From: Moritella sp. 5
GTDB lineage: Bacteria > Pseudomonadota > Gammaproteobacteria > Enterobacterales > Moritellaceae
Length of the DNA stretch: 64,000 nucleotides
Reading direction: 5' to 3'
Assembly (NCBI RefSeq): GCF_018219455.1
Contig: NZ_CP056122.1
Coordinates: 2,294,001-2,358,000 of the forward strand
A program made the translations under genes and the position numbers. The first letter of the stretch is position 1. Each line of letters starts with the position of its first letter. Below the pieces are notes generated by a model that did not search any database, was not told where the DNA came from, and was given only the letters and a program-made list of their open reading frames with translations. Positions 16,809-25,881 of this stretch are shown piece by piece.

Positions 16809-17192
16809 ATGAATCATTTTGATACACCAGACGCCGGACTAATCGATCGCTTTAAACAACGTGAAGAAACCTTATTACACACTGATTTTTCACAATTTCC
16901 TATGCGGCTTGATGAGCTCTTACACCCTGAATTATTTGAGGTATCACCAATAGGTACCTATACTTCACGTAGCGAGATAGTGGCATGGTTATTAGCCAAG
17001 TCAGCGACACAGCGTTGGAGTTTGAGCCAGTTTAAAATTGTTGAGTTGGCATCAGATATAATGTTGGTTTGTTATCAAGCTAATTCGATAAATGATGGTA
17101 AGGTAAAAGAAACAGGCAGCTTACGTAGTTCAATTTGGCGTTTTAACAACCTGCAATGGCGGCTTCAATTCCACCAAGCAACAAAAAACTAA
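16809..17192 (+). CDS. DUF4440/SnoaL-like (NTF2-fold) protein
   Basis: A 127-residue cytoplasmic protein with the NTF2-like pattern: an N-terminal helix (LIDRFKQREETLL), a LDELLHPELFEVSPIGTYTSRSEIVAWL core, and C-terminal strands (SSIWRFNNLQWRLQFHQ). This matches DUF4440 proteins, often annotated SnoaL-like. The fold hosts enzymes and binding proteins alike, so no reaction is assigned. A GGACAGGT sequence precedes the ATG. It stands alone. Confidence 0.75.
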   Translation: MNHFDTPDAGLIDRFKQREETLLHTDFSQFPMRLDELLHPELFEVSPIGTYTSRSEIVAWLLAKSATQRWSLSQFKIVELASDIMLVCYQANSINDGKVKETGSLRSSIWRFNNLQWRLQFHQATKN

Positions 17193-17463
17193 CTAACCTG
17201 TATATTTGCCCATTCATGTTTAGCCTACTTTCCTAGTACTATTTTCCGTATACCTCCTCTTTAGGGGGATAACCTTCCCGATGTAAAGTTTCCATATCTA
17301 TTTTAATTGTTTGACATAGCTCGCATAAAATATCTTCTTGGCTTGGATTGACAGTAATTTGGCACGTTTAGCCTATACCTGACACTGTGTAGTAAAAGTA
17401 TTATGTGAATATAATACTTACAACCTAATTGTTAACGGAATGAAAACAAATTAAAGGTGTAGC

Positions 17464-19284
17464 ATGGATACTATTATGAAAAATACAACTCAGAAGAAAT
17501 TTTTTAGAACAACACCAATTGCTCTTGCGCTAATCGTCTCAGGCTATACAGCCGCGCCACATGCAATTGAATTCAACTGGGGTGATGTTGAAGGTTCATT
17601 TAACTCACAAATTACTGCGGGTTCAAGCTGGCGTGTTGAAAAACCTGATGCTAAAAATGTGGGTGTGGGTAACGGTGGTTTACTTGGTAATACACCAACG
17701 GGTGATGATGGTAACTTAAATTATGCTAAAGGTGATGCTTTTACTCAGACGATTAAGGGACTTCATGATCTTGGCTTAACGTACGAAACTGAAGAAGGTA
17801 CAACTTTTGGTGCCTTTGTCCGTGGTAAGTATTGGTATGACTATGCATTAGATAAAAATGATGCCATACACGGCAGTGGTACAAATGGTTACGTTGCTAA
17901 TCAGCCTATTAATGATGATGACTTTAATGATTTAACTAAGTCGAAAGGTGTCGCATTACTTGATGCTTATATCTTCACTGGCTTTTATTTAGGCGATACT
18001 GCTGTTGATCTACGTATTGGTAAACAGGTTGTTAACTGGGGTGAAAGTTCATTCATTCAAGGCGGTATTAATGCGGTCAACCCTGTTGATGCAGCCGCTT
18101 TCCGTCGCCCTGGTGCAGAAGTGAAAGAAGGTTTATTACCCGTAAACATGATTTTTGCTAATGTTGGTCTAACTGACAATTTAAGTGTTGAAGCATTTTA
18201 TCAATTAGAATTTGAACCAACAGTAATTGATAGCTGTGGTACTTATTTCTCGACAGCAGATTATTTAGCTGAAGGCTGTAATATACTCGTTGTTGACCCA
18301 GGTCTAAAAGTTAATGATACCGGTTTATATAAAGCGGGGATCTATGCAACGCGTGGTACGGACGAAATGGCATCTGATGATGGTCAATTCGGTGTCGCAT
18401 TCAAATATTATGCAGAAAGCTTAAATGCAACCGAATTTGGATTATATTATATGAACTACCACTCTCGTTTACCGTATGCGAGTGCAGAGGCCGGTGTTTA
18501 TAATACAAATCCAACCATTGGTCCCGATGGTCCGTTACCATTTATCCCAGGCGTTGATGCGTATAACCCTCATTATCATACTGTTTATCCAGAAGATATT
18601 CAGTTGTTTGGTCTTAGTTTTAATACCACTGTTTCAGAATGGGCTGTATCAGGTGAAGTGAGTCATCGTCTGGATATGCCACTGCAAATTAATGGCGCAG
18701 ATCTTCTCGCTTCAGCACTATCAGATGCCGATGGCTCACCGTTAACGCCAGAATACCGAAAGGCAAAAGCTGGTGATACTGTCGATGGTTTTGAGCGTTT
18801 TGATTATAGCCAAGCGCAACTGACGTTTATTAAATTCTTCGATAAAGCACTGGGTACCGATCGAATTACCGCGGTTGCTGAACTGGGTTATGGTCACGTA
18901 TGGGACTTAGATGAATCAGATGGTGCTGTTAAATATGGTCGTGCAACGGTTTATGGCGTTAGTTTTGATGGTGTAGGTGATGATAAAGATGGCTTTACAA
19001 CGTCTGACAGTGCCGGTTATCGTCTAGCAGTAAAAGCCGATTATCGTAATGTTTTCGCTGGTGTTGATTTAGCACCGTCTGTAGCTTGGTCTCATGACGT
19101 TTATGGTTACAGCCCTGAACCACAAGGTACATTCCAGGAAGGTCGTACAGGTATCAATGTTGCCTTAAAAGCGGATTACCTAAAAAAATACAATGCGTCA
19201 GTGAGCTATACCCAATTTGGTGGTGATTTTAACCCGCTATCGGATCGTGATTATGTTTCTGTTGCAGTTGGTATATCGTTCTAA
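17464..19284 (+). CDS. DUF1302 family outer-membrane-type protein
   Basis: A 606-residue secreted protein of the DUF1302 family. Signal peptide residues 1-34 end in PHA. The mature part is rich in Gly, Asp and aromatic residues with alternating patterns and ends in SVAVGISF, a terminal aromatic consistent with a beta-barrel. AAAGG lies 6 nt before the ATG at 17464; an internal ATG at 17476 is possible. DUF1302 genes are usually followed by DUF1329, as here, and occur with steroid, terpene or lipid metabolism in Pseudomonas-like bacteria. Function is not established. Confidence 0.85.
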   Translation: MDTIMKNTTQKKFFRTTPIALALIVSGYTAAPHAIEFNWGDVEGSFNSQITAGSSWRVEKPDAKNVGVGNGGLLGNTPTGDDGNLNYAKGDAFTQTIKGLHDLGLTYETEEGTTFGAFVRGKYWYDYALDKNDAIHGSGTNGYVANQPINDDDFNDLTKSKGVALLDAYIFTGFYLGDTAVDLRIGKQVVNWGESSFIQGGINAVNPVDAAAFRRPGAEVKEGLLPVNMIFANVGLTDNLSVEAFYQLEFEPTVIDSCGTYFSTADYLAEGCNILVVDPGLKVNDTGLYKAGIYATRGTDEMASDDGQFGVAFKYYAESLNATEFGLYYMNYHSRLPYASAEAGVYNTNPTIGPDGPLPFIPGVDAYNPHYHTVYPEDIQLFGLSFNTTVSEWAVSGEVSHRLDMPLQINGADLLASALSDADGSPLTPEYRKAKAGDTVDGFERFDYSQAQLTFIKFFDKALGTDRITAVAELGYGHVWDLDESDGAVKYGRATVYGVSFDGVGDDKDGFTTSDSAGYRLAVKADYRNVFAGVDLAPSVAWSHDVYGYSPEPQGTFQEGRTGINVALKADYLKKYNASVSYTQFGGDFNPLSDRDYVSVAVGISF

Positions 19285-19363
19285 TTAGGCATTGAGAAGT
19301 ATATTAAGTTTTAGAGAGTAAATTCGGATAGAGCGAATAGACGTTATCGAAAAGGATTTTAAT

Positions 19364-20740
19364 ATGAAAGTTTTAAATAAAGCATATAGCGTAGCTGCGA
19401 TTTCAGTAGCTATGGCATTCTCGGCATCAGCACTTGCAAAAGTAAGTGAGGCAGATGCGGCTAAATTAGGGAAAGAGTTAACGCCAGTTGGTGCGGTTAC
19501 AGTGGGCAATGCTGACGGTTCCATTCCTGCATGGACAGGCGGCATTACTAACGCAATCCTAGGGACAGACATTGGTAAAAATGATAGGGTGACGAATCCA
19601 TTCGCAGCGGATAAGCCGCAGTTTGTTATTACAGCTGCCAATGTTGATAAATACAAAGACAACTTAACGCCTGGCCAGTTGGCTATGTTTAAGAAATATC
19701 CTGATACTTATACGATGCCTGTTTATGAAACGCGCCGTAGTTTTGCTCAGCCAGATGATATCTATGCCACGATTAAAGATAACGCATTAAATACGACTCT
19801 TTCGGCGGGTGGTAATGGTTTAAACAATTTTAAAATATCAATTCCGTTTCCAATTCCTGAAAATGGTTTAGAAGTAATCTGGAATCACATTACTCGTTAT
19901 CGTGGAGGTCACGCTGAACGTGTCATTACCACCATTCCAGTGCAGCGTAACGGTGCTTATACTGCGGTAAAAGTACAGGATAAATTCTACATTCCTGAAG
20001 CGCTGAAAGGCGGTCGTGATGCGAAGAAAGATGACAATATTTTGTTCTATTACATGCAGCGTATTATCGCACCTGCACGTCTAACAGGTACGATTGCCCT
20101 TGTACATGAAACTATTGACCAAGTGAAAGAACCACGTAAAGCATGGATCTATAATTCAGGGCAACGTCGTGTTCGTCGTGCTCCAAACGTATCGTATGAT
20201 GGCGAAGGGATTGGCGTAGAAGGTTCACGGACGTCAGATAACTATGATATGTACAATGGTGCTCCTGACCGTTATAACTGGACGCTGATTGGTAAAAAAG
20301 AGCTATATATTCCATATAACTCTTACAACCTTTCTTCTACCGATCTTGAATATAAAGATATTGTGAAGCCTGGCCATATCAACCAAGAATACACACGTTA
20401 CGAAAAGCATCGTGTGTGGGAAGTTCAAGCAAAAGTAAAAGATGGCCAACGTCATGTTTATGCACAGCGTAACTTCTTTATTGATGAGGATAGTTGGCAA
20501 GCAGGTGTGATTGACCATTATGATGCACGTGGTAACTTATGGCGTGTTGCAGAAGCACATTCAGTTCAATATTATAACGCTGATGTGAACTGGTTTGCTG
20601 CAGAAACGCTCTATGATATTATCGCCGGTCGTTACCTTGTGACAGGTCTGAATAATGAAGAACGCAAAGGTATTCAGTTCGACGTTAAAGCGAAACGTAA
20701 AGATTTCTCTACGTCAGCATTGAAACGTATGGGCCGCTAA
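19364..20740 (+). CDS. DUF1329 family periplasmic/outer-membrane-associated protein
   Basis: A 458-residue exported protein of the DUF1329 family, distantly related to LolA/LolB-type lipoprotein-sorting folds. The signal peptide is residues 1-25 (ALA cleavage). The mature N-terminus LGKELTPVGAVTVGNADGSIPAWTGG is the family signature, and YEKHRVWEVQAKVKDGQRHVYAQRNFFIDEDSW is a conserved central block. It lies 79 bp after the DUF1302 gene and ends in a terminator, so the two form an operon. Such pairs often accompany an RND/MmpL transporter; none is present here. Confidence 0.88.
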   Translation: MKVLNKAYSVAAISVAMAFSASALAKVSEADAAKLGKELTPVGAVTVGNADGSIPAWTGGITNAILGTDIGKNDRVTNPFAADKPQFVITAANVDKYKDNLTPGQLAMFKKYPDTYTMPVYETRRSFAQPDDIYATIKDNALNTTLSAGGNGLNNFKISIPFPIPENGLEVIWNHITRYRGGHAERVITTIPVQRNGAYTAVKVQDKFYIPEALKGGRDAKKDDNILFYYMQRIIAPARLTGTIALVHETIDQVKEPRKAWIYNSGQRRVRRAPNVSYDGEGIGVEGSRTSDNYDMYNGAPDRYNWTLIGKKELYIPYNSYNLSSTDLEYKDIVKPGHINQEYTRYEKHRVWEVQAKVKDGQRHVYAQRNFFIDEDSWQAGVIDHYDARGNLWRVAEAHSVQYYNADVNWFAAETLYDIIAGRYLVTGLNNEERKGIQFDVKAKRKDFSTSALKRMGR

Positions 20741-20777
20741 TTTTAATCAATTTGCTTGATTAGCATTACAATTATAG

Positions 20778-20825
20778 CGAGAGTGTTAGTACTTAATAAA
20801 AGTATTAACACTCTCGTTTTTCGTT
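20778..20825 (+). terminator. Terminator of the DUF1302-DUF1329 operon
   Basis: A long stem (CGAGAGTGTTA...TAACACTCTCG, inner GTACTT/AAGTAT) followed by TTTTTCGTTTT. Confidence 0.85.
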
Positions 20826-20865
20826 TTCAGCCCCGTATTTTTCGAGACTGCTAGGATTGAATTTT

Positions 20866-21393
20866 CTAAACTGTTTTTCTGCAGACATCAAATGCAGTGT
20901 TGAATTTTGTGGTCATGTTTTGAAATACAATAATAGTGGTTAGTTCAACAATTTCATCATCATTATAATAACAACGTAATTGATCTATATGTCTGTCAGT
21001 CACATGTAATGACGTGTTTGTAATTGCGTCGGTATAGGCCAGTACTGCACATTCTTGAGGCTTGAAATCACTGCAATTTTGCCAATCTAATAGCTTATCT
21101 TTATTCAACCTTTCTTTAAGGGTGCGTAATACTTTAGAATCATGTTCGATGGTGAACTCACACTGATTTAGCTGTGCCACGCGTACACTCATGAGTGCGT
21201 GAATATAGAGTTGAATAGGGGAACTTCTTCTATTAATGGTTTTATATAATAGAAAGACGACAGCGAATAGCCTAGGTTTACGCCCCAGTATTTGTGCGGG
21301 TTTTAAGGTCTTATTTTGTTTTCTCGCAAGTAACCACAAGATCGGACGTATGAACCACGAGTATTGGCTTGATTGTAATTTGGGGATACGCAT
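20866..21393 (-). CDS. Carboxymuconolactone decarboxylase/AhpD-like protein lacking one catalytic Cys
   Basis: A 175-residue alpha-helical protein resembling CMD/AhpD-like proteins. The helix with the active site reads LMSVRVAQLNQCEFTIEHDS: the family pattern CxxC...H has become CxxT, so only the first cysteine remains and a disulfide relay is unlikely. The later ECAVLAYTDAITNTS block is typical of the family. I placed the start at 21393, where GAGG lies 6 nt upstream, not at the longer 21429 reading. The N-terminus is basic and hydrophobic (WFIRPILWLLARKQNK). Divergent from the MerR gene. Confidence 0.7.
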   Translation of the reverse strand: MRIPKLQSSQYSWFIRPILWLLARKQNKTLKPAQILGRKPRLFAVVFLLYKTINRRSSPIQLYIHALMSVRVAQLNQCEFTIEHDSKVLRTLKERLNKDKLLDWQNCSDFKPQECAVLAYTDAITNTSLHVTDRHIDQLRCYYNDDEIVELTTIIVFQNMTTKFNTAFDVCRKTV

Positions 21394-21519
21394 AACTAAC
21401 CTCGATGCATTACATAAGCTTTGCAACACTAATTATGGTTTAAATTAAGCAATAGGGTGAATTTGTGGTAGATTATTCGTTGCAAAGCATAGAGCAGTTT
21501 TTAAATAAGGGTTTAATTA

Positions 21520-21969
21520 ATGACGACGTATTATACCGCGGCGGATCTTGCTGAAGAGTTCTCGATCACGCGACGAGCCATTCGTTTTTATGAGACGAAG
21601 GGATTATTACAATCCGAACGTCGAGGACGGTTTATGTATTATGACTATCGTCAGCGTGCCCGTTTAATTATTATTTTACGTAGCAAACGTCTAGGTATTA
21701 GCTTGGCATCAGCAAAGCATTATTTGGCGCTGTATGATGACAAACCGGATAGCCCACCTCGTATGTTGTACATGTTACATCAAAGTCGTACAAGATTAGA
21801 TGAACTACGTGAGCAGCAACTTGCATTACAAGAGAATATAGCTGAACTAGAAATGCTAGAAAAGATAGCGATGAAAGATTTATTCGCATGTGACATCGAC
21901 ATTGAATCAAGTTATCAAGCATACCTTGGCGAACTAACCCATCAGGATAAACTTGAACCTATCGAGTGA
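21520..21969 (+). CDS. MerR-family transcriptional regulator (LiuR-like)
   Basis: A 149-residue MerR-type regulator. The N-terminal winged helix reads YYTAADLAEEFSITRRAIRFYETKGLL and is followed by LRSKRLGISLASAKHYL and a C-terminal coiled coil (about 85-120). It lacks the cysteine-rich metal-binding C-terminus of CueR or ZntR. The DLA-EF-T-RAIRFYE-GLL pattern is closest to LiuR, the regulator of branched-chain amino acid and fatty acid catabolism, though no liu genes are adjacent. The divergent CMD-like gene is the nearest candidate target. Confidence 0.85.
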   Translation: MTTYYTAADLAEEFSITRRAIRFYETKGLLQSERRGRFMYYDYRQRARLIIILRSKRLGISLASAKHYLALYDDKPDSPPRMLYMLHQSRTRLDELREQQLALQENIAELEMLEKIAMKDLFACDIDIESSYQAYLGELTHQDKLEPIE

Positions 21970-22021
21970 TAACCTGATGAATAACTCGACTAAATAGACA
22001 TAATAAATTAGATTACGCTGA

Positions 22022-22561
22022 TTATTGTTGACTATAATGCACGATAAAGTCAGTGATGACATTGATGTCGTTCAACTCTAAATAAGTTAATTCTCTCTCT
22101 AATAAAGCTGTTTTATCAATCGCTGCATCCGTGGCGATTGCAATAATGTGCTTATCTTCATTCGCTAATATCGGCTTGCCTAAACTAGGGCGGTGCAATT
22201 CTATCTTGGTAAAGGCTTCATGCCTAAATCCTTCGACTAATACCAAGTCCAATTCATTGGTGTTCAGCCAATTCAACTGAGTGATTAATGCGGGTTCTGT
22301 AGGCTCATCTTGTTCTACAAATAAAACAGTTCTGTGTGGCGATGCGAGTACCATTTGGCAAGCACCAGCCTTTCTTAATTTATAACTGTCTTTGTTAGGG
22401 TTATCCATTTCGATGTCATGATGACTGTGTTTCACCATGCCAATTCGTAGGCCACGTTTCGTTAACTCGGGTAGTAGCTGGGTGATTAACGTTGTTTTAC
22501 CTGTCCCACTAAACGCAGCAAAGCCAAGTAACGGGATAGGGAAGTGTTCTAAAGAAGTCAT
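22022..22561 (-). CDS. mobB: Molybdopterin-guanine dinucleotide biosynthesis adaptor MobB
   Basis: MobB is a GTP-binding protein that assists MobA in making the bis-MGD cofactor. The P-loop FSGTGKTT is at residues 17-24, VKHSHHDIEMD follows strand 2 and LVEGFRHE the Walker B strand. At 179 residues it has the usual length. mobA is not adjacent, unlike in E. coli. MogA of the same pathway is at 40847, so cofactor genes are scattered. Confidence 0.93.
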   Translation of the reverse strand: MTSLEHFPIPLLGFAAFSGTGKTTLITQLLPELTKRGLRIGMVKHSHHDIEMDNPNKDSYKLRKAGACQMVLASPHRTVLFVEQDEPTEPALITQLNWLNTNELDLVLVEGFRHEAFTKIELHRPSLGKPILANEDKHIIAIATDAAIDKTALLERELTYLELNDINVITDFIVHYSQQ

Positions 22562-22640
22562 GATGAATACTCAATTACAGGATGAAGAAGACAAAATTAA
22601 CGGGGATAGTTAATATACCTTTTAATTTAGGTTATAGGTA

Positions 22641-22669
22641 AAAAAAGAGGTCGCATAAGCGACCTCTTT
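22641..22669 (-). terminator. Terminator of the RND efflux operon
   Basis: On the minus strand AAAGAGGTCGC/GCGACCTCTTT (loop TTAT) is followed by seven T, 72 bp beyond the RND stop and before mobB. Confidence 0.9.
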
Positions 22670-22740
22670 ACATCAATTCTACATAGATATTGATTTAGAA
22701 CTGATTACAGCATGATTTAGCTGCCGATTATATGTACAAA

Positions 22741-25700
22741 CTAACTTGCTGGTTTTTCTTCACAAGCTGCTTTAGCACATGCGATTGCATGCTGTTTATC
22801 ACTTTCTTCTAATTCTTCATCTTCAACGAAAACCGGTAATGGTTTGTGTTCCGTTGCAAGGAATGAATAAATTACAGGTAAGATGAATAGTGTAAACAGA
22901 GTACCAATTGCAAGGCCTGATACGATCACAAGACCAATACTAAAGCGCTGTTCAGCACCTGCACCAGTTGCATACATTAACGGAATAAGGCCCGCAATCA
23001 TTGCCGCTGTTGTCATTAGGATTGGGCGTAAACGTACTTTAGCCGCTTCAATCACAGCCTCAGTTCGGCTCTTACCATGATGCAGCTGTTCTTCTTTTGC
23101 TACTTCACAAATCAAGATACCGTGTTTGGTAATAAGGCCGACAAGGGTAATCAAACCAACCTGAGAATAGATATTCATGGTTGAAAGACCCCAAGCAAGT
23201 GATATTAGCGCGCCTGATACGGCAAGTGGAACCGATACCATGATAACTAATGGATCTCGTGCTGATTCGAACTGAATAGCCAGTACTAAGTAAATGATTG
23301 CGAGTGCTAAAGCAAACGTCATATACAAGGCACTGCCTTCCGTCACAAACTGACGAGATTCACCCATAAAGTCATGACGATAACCTTTTGGTAGTTTCGA
23401 TGACGCGGTGTTTTCGAACCATGAAATTGCATCACCCATCGCAACACCTGGACTCGGTACAGCACCAATCGTTGCTGAGTTTAGCTGGTTGAAGTGAGGA
23501 AGTGAGCGTGGTTCTGCTACAACATCAATACTGATCAAGCTGCCTAGTGGAACGGCGTTACCGTCAGCTGCACGTACATAGTAGCTATTCATTGATTCAG
23601 GATTTAAACGGTATTTACGTTCAACTTGAGGGATAACCTCGTATGAACGGCCATTTAAATCGATACGGTTAACATAACCGTCAGACATCATTGTACTTAG
23701 CGTAATACCAATATCTTGCATGGTAATACCGTAAGCGCCAGCTTTGTCTTTATCAATGTTAATCTTCATTGTTGCTGAGTCGAAGTTAAGATCTAAATCA
23801 GAATAAACGAAGAGTGGATTAGATTGTACTTCCGTCAATACGTCAGTCGCTACTTGGAATAGGCTTTCAAAGCTATTCGGGGTAGTGATAACAAACTGAA
23901 CTGGTAAGCCAGAACCAGCACCTGGTAATTCAGGCATTTGGAAAGCAATAACTGACATTCCCGGTACATCTTTAACTAAGCCCGTTACACGTTTAACAAC
24001 TTCACCTTGGCTTGCTTCACGTTCACTCCAAGGAACCATAGACGCAATACCAAATGCTTGGTTTGAGTTAGGAACACCAGAGAAGATCTGTGCGTATGCA
24101 ATTTCAGGTTGTTCGTTTAGTTTCGCGTTAACTTCATCCATTGAGTTTTGAATGTAATCCAAGTTAGCATTTGATGGTGCAGTACCCATCATCATTAATA
24201 CACCTTTATCTTCAGATGGTGCAAGCTCGCTTGGAATAAATTTAAACAGCATAGGTAGCGCAGCAAATACGATAAGTGCAAATGCGATCATCACTGGACG
24301 CTTGTGCATTACCGCCGTAATCATTTTTTCATAACCATTAGTCATGCGCTCAAGAAAAGCATGAACAGTGCGTTCAAATCTGCTTGGTTTCGCATTGGCT
24401 AACAAGATTTTAGAACACATCATTGGCGATAATGTCAGTGCTAAAATACCTGAAATGAATACCGCACCGGCTAAGGTAAGGGCAAACTCTTTAAATAATG
24501 CACCTGTGATACCACCCATTAACGCGATTGGCGCATATACCGCACCCAGTGTTAATGTCATTGCAATAACAGGTACAGCAATTTCACGGGTACCAATCAC
24601 GGCGGCTCGGAAAGGGGATTCGCCGAGCTTAATGTGCCGGTCAATATTTTCCAATACAACAATCGCGTCATCTACCACCAGACCAATTGCCAGTACCATT
24701 GCTAGTAGCGTCATCAAGTTCCATGAGAAACCAAACATCTGCATCACCATTGCAACACCAATCAGTGACAATGGAATAGTAACAATAGGAATGATTACCG
24801 CACGGAAGGAACCAAGGAACAGGGTAATTACCACGATCACAATAAGCGCTGCTTCGATAATCGTTTTAATTACTTCATGAATTGATTCGTTAATCGCAAC
24901 TGTCGAGTCATACATCACGTTCATTTTGATGTTAGTCGGTAAGTTACGTTCAAGTTCAGGTAGTAATTCTAATACGTCAGCAGCAATGTCAATTGGGTTG
25001 GCTGTTGGTGCTGCGTTAACGGCAGCTACAACGGCTTCTTTACCATTCGCTGAGGCTCGATAAACATCATGGCTCTTTGCTAACGTTACCTTAGCTATGT
25101 CTGCTAAGCGGATAACTTGACCTTTATCAGTCGAAACCACAAGGCGTTCAAGGTCCTCAGTACCTTTAACTTGAGTATCGGCATTACCGTTATAAAGAAC
25201 GAATTCACCAATCGATTGACCTGTTGCTGACTGATAGTTATTACTATTCAGTACTCCCATTATTTCGGTAGCGGTAAGGTCATAAGCTGCCATCTTTAAT
25301 GGGTCTAGCCAAACACGTAGTGCGTATTTAATACCACCATACATGTCAACTTTAGAAACACCATTAATAGTAAATAGCTGAGGATTGATTACGCGATCAA
25401 GATAATCGGTTACCTGGCTTGAAGATAGCTCATCACTGCTAAAAGCAATATACAATACCGCAGTTGTTGAGCCCGTAGACATAGTTACGGTTGGATCTTC
25501 AGCTTCTTTTGGCAACTGTGAGCGAACTGAATTCGTTTTAGCCAAAATATCAGATAAGGCTGCATTAGGATCGGTATTCAGTTTCATCGTAATAGTAATA
25601 GTTGAACTACCTAATACACTCGATGAGGTCATGAAGTCGATATTGTCGGCTTGGGCAACCGCTTGCTCTAAGGGCTGAGTAATAAAGCCTTGGATCAAAT

Positions 25701-25869
25701 CGGCACTGGCACCGTAGTAGCCAGTCGTTACGGTAACAACCGTATTGGTCATGTCAGGGTATTCTCGAACCTGCATTTTGAAAATTGCTTGTACACCAAG
25801 CAAAGCAATCAAAAAGCTGATAGATACCGCTAGAACAGGACGCTTAATAAAAATATCAGTAAAGCGCAT
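22741..25869 (-). CDS. RND-family multidrug efflux transporter (AcrB/MexF type)
   Basis: A 1042-residue inner-membrane proton-driven exporter of the hydrophobe/amphiphile efflux RND family. It begins with the usual MRFTDIFIKRPVLA and has twelve predicted membrane helices with two large periplasmic loops. The proton-relay pair DD is in the TM4 segment AIGLVVDDAIVVLENI. The 1042 residues match full-length members. It is 12 bp downstream of the adaptor gene, so the two form an operon; no outer-membrane factor gene follows, so a TolC encoded elsewhere is presumed. Substrates unknown. The C-terminus is unusually acidic (VFVEDEELEESDKQ). Confidence 0.93.
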   Translation of the reverse strand: MRFTDIFIKRPVLAVSISFLIALLGVQAIFKMQVREYPDMTNTVVTVTTGYYGASADLIQGFITQPLEQAVAQADNIDFMTSSSVLGSSTITITMKLNTDPNAALSDILAKTNSVRSQLPKEAEDPTVTMSTGSTTAVLYIAFSSDELSSSQVTDYLDRVINPQLFTINGVSKVDMYGGIKYALRVWLDPLKMAAYDLTATEIMGVLNSNNYQSATGQSIGEFVLYNGNADTQVKGTEDLERLVVSTDKGQVIRLADIAKVTLAKSHDVYRASANGKEAVVAAVNAAPTANPIDIAADVLELLPELERNLPTNIKMNVMYDSTVAINESIHEVIKTIIEAALIVIVVITLFLGSFRAVIIPIVTIPLSLIGVAMVMQMFGFSWNLMTLLAMVLAIGLVVDDAIVVLENIDRHIKLGESPFRAAVIGTREIAVPVIAMTLTLGAVYAPIALMGGITGALFKEFALTLAGAVFISGILALTLSPMMCSKILLANAKPSRFERTVHAFLERMTNGYEKMITAVMHKRPVMIAFALIVFAALPMLFKFIPSELAPSEDKGVLMMMGTAPSNANLDYIQNSMDEVNAKLNEQPEIAYAQIFSGVPNSNQAFGIASMVPWSEREASQGEVVKRVTGLVKDVPGMSVIAFQMPELPGAGSGLPVQFVITTPNSFESLFQVATDVLTEVQSNPLFVYSDLDLNFDSATMKINIDKDKAGAYGITMQDIGITLSTMMSDGYVNRIDLNGRSYEVIPQVERKYRLNPESMNSYYVRAADGNAVPLGSLISIDVVAEPRSLPHFNQLNSATIGAVPSPGVAMGDAISWFENTASSKLPKGYRHDFMGESRQFVTEGSALYMTFALALAIIYLVLAIQFESARDPLVIMVSVPLAVSGALISLAWGLSTMNIYSQVGLITLVGLITKHGILICEVAKEEQLHHGKSRTEAVIEAAKVRLRPILMTTAAMIAGLIPLMYATGAGAEQRFSIGLVIVSGLAIGTLFTLFILPVIYSFLATEHKPLPVFVEDEELEESDKQHAIACAKAACEEKPAS

Positions 25870-25881
25870 ATATACTCCGAA

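Noticed and set aside
17359-17375. TTGGCAC element resembling a sigma54 -24 box before the DUF1302 gene
   Set aside because: The nearest GC is 8 nt after GG instead of 10, so the spacing rules out a -24/-12 promoter.
24368-24880. 170-residue + strand ORF inside the RND transporter gene
   Set aside because: An antisense shadow of a strongly conserved coding sequence; composition follows the complementary codons.
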